Positions 50,905 through 60,616 of a stretch of 64,000 nt of DNA are shown here, in pieces; positions within the stretch are counted from its first letter, which is position 1; each line of letters starts with the position of its first letter. The stretch is from Vibrio sinus. GTDB taxonomy: Bacteria > Pseudomonadota > Gammaproteobacteria > Enterobacterales > Vibrionaceae. Below the pieces are notes generated by a model, which was not told the origin of the DNA, did not search any database, and saw nothing but the letters and a program-made list of their open reading frames with translations. Made by a program: the position numbers and the translations under genes. Location of the stretch: contig NZ_JAMKMR010000016.1 of assembly GCF_023634645.1 (NCBI RefSeq), positions 1 through 64,000 of the forward strand, given 5' to 3'.

Positions 50905-51413
50905 GTTTGCACGTTTTAATTTCCGAGTATTTGATATGGACTATGCTCCGTACTCGGTCATTTTCCTAACTCATTTTGAGATGTATGTCTTTTAGTTTCC
51001 CGCCTAAGTAGCATTAATATTGCTAATTTTTTGTTATGTAAGTCACAAGTTTTAAACAAAGAATACGACTTCATGCCAAGCGCATAATCACCAACCTCAG
51101 TATATTGAGCTGGTTTCTTATTAATAATTTAAAACATAGCAATATAGGCAGTTAATAAGAGCTTCTATATCCCATCGCGTAATTGTTATGAAAACAAATG
51201 TCGACTAAGTGCATAATTATTTAATCTTGCGAGCAGAATTAGTTTAACCTCCTTCGTATTACGCGGACATCATGTTGCTTTTTTGTGAATTATTTGCCAG
51301 ATTTACAAGTCATAAATTCACTATGTTGATGGTATGGTGTCAAGATATTTTCTGTCTGTAGTAATTCGCTCAAACTGACACCATTAGCAGACAAGGCAGT
51401 AGAGGTCTGGTAG
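50905..51413. promoter_or_regulatory. Long A+T-rich region upstream of the peptide ABC operon
   Basis: About 510 bases with no gene. It contains a candidate CRP site TGTTATGTAAGTCACA at 51032-51047 (9 of 10 half-site positions). A GAGG at about 51402 is the ribosome site for the ATPase gene. The promoter was not pinned. Confidence 0.45.
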
Positions 51414-53129
51414 ATGTCGCTTTTAGAGGTTAAAAACCTTCGTATTGAGTATCCCTCTCGTCACGGTGTTCACGCCGCGGTCAAATCCCTTTCTTTTAAT
51501 ATCGAACGCGGCGAGATCGTTGGCGTTGTTGGTGAATCTGGAGCGGGCAAATCAACAGTTGGTAATGCTGTTATTGATTTGCTTAGCCCTCCTGGGCATA
51601 TAGCCAGCGGTGATGTTTATTTAGATGGCGAGAAAATTTCTGGGCTCAGTGCCGAGCAAATGCGTAAAGTTAGGGGATCAAAAATCGGCTTTATATTTCA
51701 AGACCCGATGACGTCTTTGAACCCCTTGTTCACGGTTGAGCGCCAGCTAAAGGAAACCATCCACGCTAACATGAAGGTTTCAGATCAAGAAGCCTATCAG
51801 CGTGCGTTGTCACTGATGAATCAAGTGGGCATTCCGCAGCCTGAAAACCGTTTAAAACAATATCCTCATCAGTTTTCTGGTGGTATGCGTCAACGGGTGG
51901 TGATTGCCATCGCGCTTGCAGGCGAACCGGATTTAATCATTGCTGATGAACCAACCACTGCACTCGATGTATCAATTCAAGACCAAATCTTAAGCTTGAT
52001 TAGAGAGCTATGTGTTAAGAACAATGTGGGCTGTATGCTGGTGACCCATGACATGGGCGTAGTGTCGAATGTGACTGACCGTGTTGCCGTTATGTATCGT
52101 GGGGATTTGGTGGAGTTTGGCCCAACAAGCAAGGTGCTAGGAGACCCAGAGCATTCCTACACACGCAGTTTGATTTCTGCCGTTCCTCGTTCAGACGTGA
52201 AGTTGGATCGCTTCCCATTAGTTAGCTATATCGAGGAGGCGACAGAGCTTGAGCCTATCGACATCAAAAATCACTGGCTTGGGCAAAGCCAAGATCAAAA
52301 ACAGTATTCCGGCTCGCTACTGTCGGTAGACAGTGTCAATCTGTGCTTTGTGACCAAAGATTCTTTGTTTGAAAGTCGACGAGAATACGTACAAGCCTCT
52401 AATAATGTTAGCTTCGAGGTATTCGAAGGAGAGACATTTGGCTTGGTGGGGGAGTCTGGCTCAGGAAAATCCACCATAGCGCGCGTTATTGCAGGCTTAT
52501 ATGCCCCCAACTCTGGGACAGTCACGTTTGAAGGTATCGATTTAACCGCGCTTAAGTCTGAAAAAGAACGTCGCCCCTTGCGTCGCCAGATGCAAATGGT
52601 GTTTCAAAACCCGTATACCTCAATGAATCCAAGGATGAAAATTGCGGATATTATTGCCGAGCCTATCCGTTTTCATAAGCTGACGGAAAATGAGCTGCAA
52701 ACGCGGCAAATTGTTAGTGATCTGCTAGAGCATGTTGGGCTTGGCAAAATGGCAGGTGTTAAATATCCCCATGAGTTTTCCGGTGGTCAGCGACAAAGGA
52801 TCTCTATTGCTCGTGCACTGGCGACAAGGCCTCGCCTGCTGATATGTGATGAGCCAACTTCGGCACTGGACGTTTCCGTTCAAGCGCAAATACTCAATCT
52901 GCTGAAAGATCTTCAAGATGAACTCAACTTAACCATGTTGTTTATTAGCCACGATTTGCCGGTTATCAGGCAGATGTGCGATCGAGTTGGGGTGATGCAA
53001 ATGGGGACGTTATTAGAAGTAGCCCCCACCGAGCAGCTATTTTCTCAACCAGAACATGAGTACAGCAAACAACTGATTTCTCTGATGCCGGAATTTACTG
53101 GCTTAAGAGAGGACATAAAAACGGCCTGA
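51414..53129 (+). CDS. Peptide ABC transporter, fused double ATP-binding protein
   Basis: 571 residues, two ABC cassettes in one chain (like YejF/GsiA, a DppD-DppF fusion). First cassette: Walker A GESGAGKST, signature SGGMRQR, DEPTTALD. Second: GESGSGKST, SGGQRQR, DEPTSALD. Each cassette ends in the oligopeptide/dipeptide C-terminal helper region. It powers the two permeases below. First gene of ATPase-SBP-permease-permease. Confidence 0.95.
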   Translation: MSLLEVKNLRIEYPSRHGVHAAVKSLSFNIERGEIVGVVGESGAGKSTVGNAVIDLLSPPGHIASGDVYLDGEKISGLSAEQMRKVRGSKIGFIFQDPMTSLNPLFTVERQLKETIHANMKVSDQEAYQRALSLMNQVGIPQPENRLKQYPHQFSGGMRQRVVIAIALAGEPDLIIADEPTTALDVSIQDQILSLIRELCVKNNVGCMLVTHDMGVVSNVTDRVAVMYRGDLVEFGPTSKVLGDPEHSYTRSLISAVPRSDVKLDRFPLVSYIEEATELEPIDIKNHWLGQSQDQKQYSGSLLSVDSVNLCFVTKDSLFESRREYVQASNNVSFEVFEGETFGLVGESGSGKSTIARVIAGLYAPNSGTVTFEGIDLTALKSEKERRPLRRQMQMVFQNPYTSMNPRMKIADIIAEPIRFHKLTENELQTRQIVSDLLEHVGLGKMAGVKYPHEFSGGQRQRISIARALATRPRLLICDEPTSALDVSVQAQILNLLKDLQDELNLTMLFISHDLPVIRQMCDRVGVMQMGTLLEVAPTEQLFSQPEHEYSKQLISLMPEFTGLREDIKTA

Positions 53130-53183
53130 GCCGATAAATAAAGCAAATACAACGACGAGGGATTAGTTTCCCGCAAAGGAGTT

Positions 53184-54743
53184 ATGCAAATGAAAAGCAT
53201 AAAAGGCACATTAGCAGCTGCAATCATGGCAGCTAGCTTAAGCTTCAGTGCAGTGGCAGCGGATATTAAGGTCGCTTATGACGCGGACCCAGTATCTATG
53301 GATCCCCAAGAACAGTTATCTGGCGGTACATTGCAAATGTCCCATATGGTCTTTGACCCTTTGGTGCGCTATCGGCAAGATCTGAGCTTTGAGCCGCGCC
53401 TGGCAGAAAAGTGGGAGCGGATTGATGACAAAACCTATCGCTTTCATTTACGCAAAGGCGTGAAATTCCATTCAGGTAACGACTTTACCGCAGATGACGT
53501 GGTATGGACGTTTAATCGTCTGAAAACCTCCCCAGATTTCAAAGCCATTTTTGAACCGTATAGCAAAATGGTTAAGGTCGATGACTATACCGTCGATCTC
53601 GTTTCTGAAGATATCTACCCTTTGGTTTTACAAACCGCTACCTACATTTTCCCGATGGATCATAAGTTTTACACCGGTAAAACTGCCGATGGCAAAGACA
53701 AGTCTGAGATTGTGAAACATGGTAACTCGTTTGCCTCAACCCATATATCAGGTACCGGGCCGTTTACGGTGACTGGTCGCGAGCAAGGGGTCAAAGTCGA
53801 CTTTGAGCGATTTAAGGGCTATTGGGACAAACAGTCCAAAGGCAATGTGGACCATTTAACCTTAGTGGTCATTAAAGAAGACGCCACACGTGTCGCAGCA
53901 TTGCTATCAGGCGATGTGGATATGATTGCACCGGTTGCACCCAATGATCACAAGCGCGTGGAGAAGGCCAAAGGTATTGAGTTGGTGACCCTGCCTGGTA
54001 CTCGTATCATTGAGTTCCAAATGAACCAAAACAGCAATGAAGCGCTGAAAGATCCTCGTGTGCGCCAAGCGATTGTGTATGCCATCAATAACAAAGGCAT
54101 TGTTAACAAGATAATGAAAGGCTTCGCGACTGCAGCCGGACAACAAGGGCCAAAAGGCTATGCGGGTTACGATCCAAACCTTGTTCCTCGTTACGATTTG
54201 AAAAAAGCCAAGCAGCTGATGAAAGAAGCGGGCTACGAAAATGGTTTAAAACTGACCATGATAGCGCCAAACAACCGTTACGTGAATGATGCCAAGGTCG
54301 CTCAGGCCTCTGCGGCGATGCTGTCTAAAATTGGTATTAAAGTTGATTTGAAAACCATGCCAAAAGCTCAGTACTGGCCAGAGTTTGATAAATGCTCTGC
54401 CGATATGCTGATGATTGGCTGGCACTCAGATACGGAAGACTCGGCGAACTTCTCTGAGTTCTTGACCATGACCCGTGACGCGAAGACAGGGGCAGGGCAA
54501 TATAACTGTGGCCATTACTCTAACCCTGAAGTGGATAAGTTGGTTGAAGCCTCCAATGTTGAAACGGATCCAGAAAAACGTGCAGAGATGCTGAGAAAAG
54601 TGGAAGACATTTTGTATAAGGATGCAGCATTTGTTCCTCTTCATTGGCAAAACCTAGCATGGGGTACCAAGTCTAACGTCAATATTCAACCTATAGTAAA
54701 TGCGATGAATTATCCATACTTTGGTGATCTTGTCGTTAAGTAA
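53184..54743 (+). CDS. Peptide ABC transporter substrate-binding protein
   Basis: 519 residues, SBP family 5 (DppA/OppA fold). Signal peptide MQMKSIKGTLAAAIMAASLSFSAVAA, cleaved after AVA. DPVSMDPQEQLSGG and FHLRKGVKFHSGNDFTADDVVWTFNR are typical. AAAGGAG precedes the ATG. It lies before both permeases and is followed by a hairpin that should raise its relative expression. Confidence 0.94.
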   Translation: MQMKSIKGTLAAAIMAASLSFSAVAADIKVAYDADPVSMDPQEQLSGGTLQMSHMVFDPLVRYRQDLSFEPRLAEKWERIDDKTYRFHLRKGVKFHSGNDFTADDVVWTFNRLKTSPDFKAIFEPYSKMVKVDDYTVDLVSEDIYPLVLQTATYIFPMDHKFYTGKTADGKDKSEIVKHGNSFASTHISGTGPFTVTGREQGVKVDFERFKGYWDKQSKGNVDHLTLVVIKEDATRVAALLSGDVDMIAPVAPNDHKRVEKAKGIELVTLPGTRIIEFQMNQNSNEALKDPRVRQAIVYAINNKGIVNKIMKGFATAAGQQGPKGYAGYDPNLVPRYDLKKAKQLMKEAGYENGLKLTMIAPNNRYVNDAKVAQASAAMLSKIGIKVDLKTMPKAQYWPEFDKCSADMLMIGWHSDTEDSANFSEFLTMTRDAKTGAGQYNCGHYSNPEVDKLVEASNVETDPEKRAEMLRKVEDILYKDAAFVPLHWQNLAWGTKSNVNIQPIVNAMNYPYFGDLVVK

Positions 54744-54751
54744 ACTTATTA

Positions 54752-54785
54752 AGCCACCTAGGCAGCTAGCTTAGGTGGCCTTTTA
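54752..54785 (+). terminator. Intercistronic hairpin (attenuator-like) after the binding-protein gene
   Basis: GCCACCTA / TAGGTGGC stem, 11-base loop, then TTTT, 10 bases after the stop and 24 bases before the permease start. Such elements commonly let the abundant binding protein be made in excess of the permeases. Confidence 0.75.
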
Positions 54786-54808
54786 CTGTAATAAACAAAG
54801 GGGAAGAA

Positions 54809-55786
54809 ATGTTTTCATTTCTGGTCAATCGCCTATTTCAGGCACTGATAGTGATGTTTGTGATCAGTTTGGTGGCGTTTGCCATTCAGGATAACCTGGG
54901 TGACCCGTTGCGTGAGCTTGTTGGGCAATCTGTCTCGGAGGCTGAAAGACAGCAGCTTCGAGATGAACTCGGACTCAACGATCCGTTCCTGACCAAATAT
55001 TCTCGATTTATTGTTGGGGCCCTACATGGCGACCTCGGCACATCGTACTTTTTTAAGCGGCCAGCTGTTGAGGTAATTCTTGATAAGTTGGTGGCCACTC
55101 TTGAGCTAGTGTTTGGGGCGACGGTGCTTATCATCGTGCTGTCGATACCTCTGGGGGTCTATTCAGCCATTCACCCTAAGAGCTGGTTTTCTAAAGCCGT
55201 GATGGCAATCAGTAGTGTAGGTATATCGATTCCGGTATTTCTTACCGCGATCATGTTGATGTATGTTTTTTCCATCGAATTGGGTTGGCTGCCTTCTTAC
55301 GGACGAGGTGAGACGACGGATGTACTGGGTTGGCAGTCAGGTTATTTCAATTTAGATGGCTTGGCTCACTTGATTCTGCCTTGCGTATCACTGGCGTCAA
55401 TTATGCTGCCGCTGTTTATTCGCCTTGTTCGCTCTGAAATGCTAGAAGTGCTGAGCTCAGAATACATCAAGTTCAGTAAGGCCAAGGGCATTGCTCTTAA
55501 AAAAATCTATTATCAACACGCACTGAAAAATACCATGTTACCTGTACTCACGGTCGGCGGCGTGCAGATCGGTACTATGGTTGCCTACACCATATTGACC
55601 GAAACGGTCTTTCAGTGGCCGGGTACTGGCTTCTTATTTTTAGAAGCGATCAATCGGGTTGATACGCCTTTGATTACCGCCTACGTCATTTTTGTTGGAT
55701 TAATCTTTGTGGTGACCAATACCATAGTGGATCTGCTGTATGGCATCATCAACCCGACTGTGAACTTGACAGGAAAAGGAGCCTAA
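54809..55786 (+). CDS. Peptide ABC transporter permease (DppB family)
   Basis: 325-residue inner-membrane permease. It has the DppB-family start MFSFLVNRLFQALIVMFVISLVAFAI, and the EAA loop is visible at the segment beginning YIKFSKAKGIALKKIYYQHALKN. Pairs with the second permease 4 bases downstream. Confidence 0.94.
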   Translation: MFSFLVNRLFQALIVMFVISLVAFAIQDNLGDPLRELVGQSVSEAERQQLRDELGLNDPFLTKYSRFIVGALHGDLGTSYFFKRPAVEVILDKLVATLELVFGATVLIIVLSIPLGVYSAIHPKSWFSKAVMAISSVGISIPVFLTAIMLMYVFSIELGWLPSYGRGETTDVLGWQSGYFNLDGLAHLILPCVSLASIMLPLFIRLVRSEMLEVLSSEYIKFSKAKGIALKKIYYQHALKNTMLPVLTVGGVQIGTMVAYTILTETVFQWPGTGFLFLEAINRVDTPLITAYVIFVGLIFVVTNTIVDLLYGIINPTVNLTGKGA

Positions 55787-55790
55787 GCGA

Positions 55791-56729
55791 ATGAATCAAA
55801 CTGCAACTGCTCCATCTCGTTGGCAGCGTTTTAGACAATCTGACTTTCTATATTATTTCTTACGAGACAAAGTGGCGATGGTGAGCTTCGCCGTGTTTAT
55901 GGTCTGCTTTGTCGTAGCGATAGCTTCGCCAATTATTGCACCGACCGACCCATATGACTTGTCTTCGATTGACATCATGGACTCTGAATTGCCACCTTCC
56001 TGGCTTGAAGGCGGAGAATCAAGGTTTGTGTTGGGTACCGACGATCAAGGCCGGGATATCTTGTCTACCATTTTATATGGCTCGCGTTTGTCGCTCACTA
56101 TTGGTTTCTTAGCCGTTGGGCTGCAGCTGGTATTGGGTATTGTAATTGGTTTGTCGGCAGGTTACTTCGGTGGTCGAATCGATAGTTTCTTGATGCGCTT
56201 TGCCGATGTTCAGCTATCTTTCTCGACCATGATGGTCGCCATCATTGTTTCCGCCATATTCAAGGCCAGTTTCGGTAGTGAGTTTTATAGCCAATACGCG
56301 GTACTCATGTTGGTCGTCATCATTGGTGTCGCAGAGTGGCCACAATACGCAAGAACCATTCGTGCTTCTGTACTTGCCGAGAAAAAGAAAGAGTACGTCG
56401 AAGCGGCAAGGGTTATGGGCTTCAAAGCACCACGAATTATGTTCCGTCATATCTTGCCTAACTGTTTGTCACCGATCTTAGTGATATCCACAGTACAGGT
56501 GGCCAACGCGATTATGTCTGAGGCAGCGCTGTCTTTCCTTGGTTTGGGCCTTCCGGTAGACCAACCTTCTCTGGGGTCGTTAATCAGTATCGGTTTTAAC
56601 TACATATTCTCAGGGTCTTGGTGGATCACTATCTTCCCGGGCATCGTACTCGTTACCCTAGTGCTGGTGATTAACCTACTTGGTGATTGGTTACGAGATG
56701 TGTTCAATCCAAAAATTTACAAAGGCTAA
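55791..56729 (+). CDS. Peptide ABC transporter permease (DppC family)
   Basis: 312-residue inner-membrane permease with the N-terminal DppC-type domain. LGTDDQGRDILSTILYGSRLSL is the usual lead-in to the permease domain. The EAA loop is the segment YVEAARVMGFKAPRIMFRHILPN. Last gene of the operon. Confidence 0.94.
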   Translation: MNQTATAPSRWQRFRQSDFLYYFLRDKVAMVSFAVFMVCFVVAIASPIIAPTDPYDLSSIDIMDSELPPSWLEGGESRFVLGTDDQGRDILSTILYGSRLSLTIGFLAVGLQLVLGIVIGLSAGYFGGRIDSFLMRFADVQLSFSTMMVAIIVSAIFKASFGSEFYSQYAVLMLVVIIGVAEWPQYARTIRASVLAEKKKEYVEAARVMGFKAPRIMFRHILPNCLSPILVISTVQVANAIMSEAALSFLGLGLPVDQPSLGSLISIGFNYIFSGSWWITIFPGIVLVTLVLVINLLGDWLRDVFNPKIYKG

Positions 56730-56778
56730 ATCAGCGCTGGATTGACTAATTAATCCACAACAATTATCTACCTGAACA

Positions 56779-56809
56779 AAGAGTCGCAATAAAATGCGGC
56801 TCTTTTTTT
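56779..56809 (+). terminator. Terminator of the peptide ABC operon
   Basis: GAGTCGCA / TGCGGCTC stem (one G-T), with A-rich lead and a TTTTTTT run. Confidence 0.85.
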
Positions 56810-56882
56810 GCATGTTGTTTGTGCAGAATGGTTTCAATAATTAGCCGTCAAAAAGTTTACTCATAGCTGTTTATAATGGGTG

Positions 56883-57839
56883 ATGGAAATGAAAATGGAA
56901 TGTTTCTTAGCCATACGCGACTTGTTTAGGTATGGCACTCGCATATTGTTGGTATTCATAGGGCTTGCATTCATGCCAGTAACTGCAAACGCGTCGCCGT
57001 CATTTTTGTGTGGTGCCACGCAATCGTCGGATAGACAGTTGGCAGTGCTGAACAAGACTTGCCCGATCGGCAAAGGCATGTGGGGCAAAAAATCTCCGGC
57101 AAGTGCACACTCTTACTTTTGGATTCAGTGTGGAATGCTGGAAACTGCTATGCCGCTGGATGTCGCTAAGGTGTTGTATCAGCACATTTCGACGGATGTA
57201 TGGATGAAGGCTGAGCGTAGCGGTTATCGGTGTCTTATTGGGCCTTATAAAAGCTATAAACAAGTTAAACTGGAACTCGAACAGGTGAAGAAGATTTCTC
57301 GTTACCGCGATGCCTTTATTCGCGAAGTCACCGAAAATACTCACGTATCGCGAGCGCCGGCTAAACAGAAAAGCATAAAACAACACAGCAACTCACGTTT
57401 TTCCAGCTATGACGAAGCCGTTAGTTCTAGCAGGAAAAAAGCTTTACTACGTCAAGCCATGACAGAAAAAAATGACTTGCCTGAAATTCGTTTGCAGACG
57501 CAAATCGCTGGGACAATGTATCAAATTCCTTATTTAGGCCAAGAAACGCAGCAATACTATATGGAGCATGATAGGCCTTGGACTCGTGTGAATTATGCCA
57601 CTGCAGATAAAGTGTGCCATCAGCTTGGAATGCGACTGCCTTCTGAGGGAGAATGGAATCAATTACTGCACTCGAAAGAGATGGACAGTGGGTTTTGGCC
57701 GGTCTATTTACCCTATTGGGGAGCCGATAAAAAAGGCCTGTTTACTAGTGGGAAAATCAACCAACTACAAGGTAATTCGTTATTGAATGTGGTGTGTGTC
57801 AGTCAGGATGTTAGGGCTTTGGCTTCTCGATCTCCTTAA
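56883..57839 (+). CDS. Secreted protein with SPOR-like and FGE/sulfatase-modifying-like segments
   Basis: About 318 residues. A hydrophobic N-terminal segment (RILLVFIGLAFMPVTANA) is a probable signal peptide. Residues about 75-135 (SYFWIQCGMLETAMPLDVAKVLYQHI...CLIGPYKSYKQVKLELEQVKK) read like a SPOR peptidoglycan-binding domain. The C-terminal third (RPWTRVNYATADKVCHQLGMRLPSEGEWNQLLHS) resembles part of a formylglycine-generating-enzyme-type domain. The combination is unusual. The start could be 56880, 56883, 56889 or 56895. Overlaps the next, convergent gene by 29 bases. Confidence 0.7.
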   Translation: MEMKMECFLAIRDLFRYGTRILLVFIGLAFMPVTANASPSFLCGATQSSDRQLAVLNKTCPIGKGMWGKKSPASAHSYFWIQCGMLETAMPLDVAKVLYQHISTDVWMKAERSGYRCLIGPYKSYKQVKLELEQVKKISRYRDAFIREVTENTHVSRAPAKQKSIKQHSNSRFSSYDEAVSSSRKKALLRQAMTEKNDLPEIRLQTQIAGTMYQIPYLGQETQQYYMEHDRPWTRVNYATADKVCHQLGMRLPSEGEWNQLLHSKEMDSGFWPVYLPYWGADKKGLFTSGKINQLQGNSLLNVVCVSQDVRALASRSP

Positions 57840-58608
57840 GCAAGGTTAAGAACTTTTTCTCGACAAAATCTTTTTCTTTGGTCAGGCTTTGCAGTTTTTT
57901 CTGTGCATTGGATAGTTCTTCTTGTACCGCTTCAATTTCTAGGTTGCCCGCCCCACTGCCTTGTTCTTTGAGCTGATTGATGGCTTGATCTTGTTCTTCT
58001 ATTTGGCGTTTGTATTGATTCAATGTCGCGATAAGCTCTTTCTTCTCCTCTTCCGCTTTTTGTAAACCGTTGGCTTGGGAAATGTTGATATATTCTTTCT
58101 CTAGTTGGCTGAAGTCTTTTTGCAGCCGCTCGTTTTCTTCTTTTAGCCCTTCTACGGTTTGGAACTGGTTGTAAAGTTTGTCCTTAGTCTTTTTCAACCC
58201 TTGTACACTTCTATCCAAATCGCCTTTCAGTTTTTTAATCAATTGATGCGAAGTGCTTAGCTTTTTGGTTAAGTCATCAATGGCGGTTTGATCTTCTTCT
58301 GTCATATGGCCAGACGAAGACGATTGCTTGATATTCGTTACTTGGTTTTCTAATGCTTGTTGCACTTCCACCAAATCTCCAAGTGTTTTGGTATTTTCTG
58401 ACACCGTGATTAAGGCATTATCAACGGACTTTTGTACCAGGGTTAACATTTGTTGGTCGACGCCATTTCCCGCCATAGTTCGCGCAAATTGCCGAAATTC
58501 ACGTAGGATAAGCAGTAGTATAAAAAACCAAACAGCAAGGATAATTAAACCAAAATCGAGGGCGAAGGCTTTGAGTACATTTTCTGTCAATAGGTGTTGC
58601 CAATCCAT
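57811..58608 (-). CDS. Membrane-anchored coiled-coil protein
   Basis: 265 residues: one N-terminal helix (LDFGLIILAVWFFILLLIL, about 17-35), then almost continuous heptad coiled coil to the end (EENERLQKDFSQLEKEYINISQANGLQKAEEEKKEL...). Not a recognised family. A membrane tether or scaffold is likely. It overlaps the preceding gene on the other strand and is divergent from the response regulator. Confidence 0.72.
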   Translation of the reverse strand: MDWQHLLTENVLKAFALDFGLIILAVWFFILLLILREFRQFARTMAGNGVDQQMLTLVQKSVDNALITVSENTKTLGDLVEVQQALENQVTNIKQSSSSGHMTEEDQTAIDDLTKKLSTSHQLIKKLKGDLDRSVQGLKKTKDKLYNQFQTVEGLKEENERLQKDFSQLEKEYINISQANGLQKAEEEKKELIATLNQYKRQIEEQDQAINQLKEQGSGAGNLEIEAVQEELSNAQKKLQSLTKEKDFVEKKFLTLLKEIEKPKP

Positions 58609-58718
58609 CCAGTGCTCCTAGGTAGCAAATATCATCCATGTTTTAGAGATAAGTTTAGTTGTTACAAAAATTTATGCCTATACTTTGAACAGGTTAAAGT
58701 GGCAGGTTATACGTATTT

Positions 58719-59612
58719 GTGAAAGTTCTTATTGTTGATGACAGTAAAGCGACGTTAGAAATCGTACGGCGAGCATTAGAAAAGTACAGCTATAGACGCT
58801 TGTATATAAAAAAAGCAGCCACCGCGGTGGAGGCATTGTCTGTTATCGGTAGCTGGCAGCCACAAATTGTGTTGACCGATTGGCACATGCCTGACATGTC
58901 CGGGTTAATGCTGGTGCAAGAAATTGATAAGAGAAAAATGGGCATCAAAATTGGCATGATCACCACGGTGGATGATGAGGATGAAATCGATAAGGCCGAG
59001 AAAGCTGGTGCGAGTTTTGTACTTTCTAAACCGTTTGAAGATGCCGATCTACATAAGAAGATTAAGCCGCTGGTTCGTAGTATAGAGGAAGAAGAAATCG
59101 TACCCGCTACGAATGCGTCCAAAGATGACTGGGCCTTGCCACGTTTGCCGCAGTTGGAGAAAAACCTGCAGCGAGCCATCAACCCTAATGTTCGTATTAG
59201 CCCAATCAAAAAACAACTGTTTGATGAAAGCAAAGTGCCATGCCTGATGGCCGTGTTTGAAGACTCGGTATTGAAAAAGCCAAAAGTGGTTGCCTTGTTG
59301 GATGTGTATGCCATTTGTGTTTTTTCCAAGCGCAATACCAGCATTACCGATGAACAACTTCAGCTGGCCATACATAAGAGCAACGTCTGTAAGGAAATGG
59401 TGGATACTTGCCAAGATGTGCTCGATAAATCCGCGATCACCTTTGTTGATAAACATACCCGCCGAAGTTTGAAATTGAAAAACGTCAGCTTTATCCCAGA
59501 GAACTTCAATAAGCTTGAAGTGATGTTCGCCAAAGATGGCGACAAGCGCCTAGATTTTGCCTGCCAAATCGACATGCTCGCTCAGGGAAAAGTCACTTTG
59601 GTGGCGTTCTAA
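58719..59612 (+). CDS. Response regulator with unrecognised C-terminal domain
   Basis: 297 residues. Residues 1-118 are a CheY-like receiver: acidic D7/D8, phospho-acceptor D54 (LTDWHMP), T82/T83 and K104 (LSKPF). The rest (about 130-297) is not a DNA-binding, GGDEF, EAL or HD-GYP domain. It has a predicted alpha/beta look (KVVALLDVYAICVFSKRNTSITDEQLQLAI...) that faintly recalls CheC/CheX-type phosphatase domains. No histidine kinase is adjacent. GTG start. Confidence 0.75.
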   Translation: MKVLIVDDSKATLEIVRRALEKYSYRRLYIKKAATAVEALSVIGSWQPQIVLTDWHMPDMSGLMLVQEIDKRKMGIKIGMITTVDDEDEIDKAEKAGASFVLSKPFEDADLHKKIKPLVRSIEEEEIVPATNASKDDWALPRLPQLEKNLQRAINPNVRISPIKKQLFDESKVPCLMAVFEDSVLKKPKVVALLDVYAICVFSKRNTSITDEQLQLAIHKSNVCKEMVDTCQDVLDKSAITFVDKHTRRSLKLKNVSFIPENFNKLEVMFAKDGDKRLDFACQIDMLAQGKVTLVAF

Positions 59613-59911
59613 ACTCTTTTTCATTCCGCTTTGTGCTTCCTTGCCCTTCACAGGCTAATAAAACCATTGGATAAATAATCTGATTTGTACTCATGTGCCC
59701 AGCTAACGTTTAGTTGGGGTAATTTTTCTTGCTCTTAAATGTGGGTTTGGTAGTGATGGTATTTTATTTACTAATAAAATTATAAAAATTAATACCACGA
59801 AAGATTGAATTTATGTTATGTTTATTTTATGTTGACACTTTGGTTATTTAATGTGAAAAATGTTGCCGTGAATGATTAAACCGTCTGAAGTAACATTTTC
59901 AAGGAGGATTT
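59613..59911. other. Intergenic region before the cysteine dioxygenase gene
   Basis: About 300 bases, A+T-rich with no gene. A TTGACA at about 59831-59836 could be a -35 box, but no -10 box was found at the usual distance. Confidence 0.35.
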
Positions 59912-60508
59912 ATGAGCCAATCTTCGCAGAATGTACACTCGATGTCGGTGTTGCCGCTGATGCTTAACGAGCATGAATCATTGACTTATTGTGATTTTAT
60001 CCAGCAGCTAGAACACACAACCAAGCCTTTGTCCTTGTCTACCATTCGCTTTGTATTAGATAACCTGTACTTAAGTGAACACGAAATTCAAGAACTAGCA
60101 GAATTCAAACAAAATTCTTATTGCCGAAAACGTTTGTTCAAAAATGAACATTGTGAGGTGCTGATGTTGAGTTGGTTAAATGGCCAACGCAGTAAAATTC
60201 ATGACCACCTTGGCACGGCATGTGGTGTAAAAGTGCTTTCTGGGCAAGCAACTGAAACGGTATTTGAACGCGCACCCAATCAGCATATTTTTGCTACTCA
60301 ATCCCACGTGTATGAAGAGGGCAGTGTTACTGCCAGCATGGATGAGGACATTCATCAAATATCTAATCTTCAAGATAATAATCAACCTCTGGTTACCATC
60401 CATATTTATTCACCGCCACTGAAGCAATTTCGCTTCTATAAGCTGGAAAGTGCAGAGACCGATTGGTTTGATTCAGAGACGATGTCATCGTGGATTTACG
60501 AGATATAG
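59912..60508 (+). CDS. Cysteine dioxygenase family protein
   Basis: 198-residue cupin. The non-haem iron ligands fit H97 and H99 (KIHDHLG) plus H148 (DIHQI), with H164 and Y166 (TIHIYSPPL) lining the site, as in type I cysteine dioxygenase, which turns cysteine to cysteine sulfinate. AAGGAGGA ribosome site. Related thiol dioxygenases use other thiols, so the substrate is inferred. Confidence 0.88.
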   Translation: MSQSSQNVHSMSVLPLMLNEHESLTYCDFIQQLEHTTKPLSLSTIRFVLDNLYLSEHEIQELAEFKQNSYCRKRLFKNEHCEVLMLSWLNGQRSKIHDHLGTACGVKVLSGQATETVFERAPNQHIFATQSHVYEEGSVTASMDEDIHQISNLQDNNQPLVTIHIYSPPLKQFRFYKLESAETDWFDSETMSSWIYEI

Positions 60509-60616
60509 CCAGTAGATAAATAGCAGAAAGCGATCACCGTCTTTTGAGTCCAGTTTGATTATAGTAAAGCCATCAAGCGAAAAGCATGGCTACTTTTGAC
60601 TCAAGGAATAAGGCGA

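Noticed and set aside
58790..59456. Long minus-strand frames opposite the response regulator
   Set aside because: They mirror the receiver and C-terminal codons and have no domain of their own.
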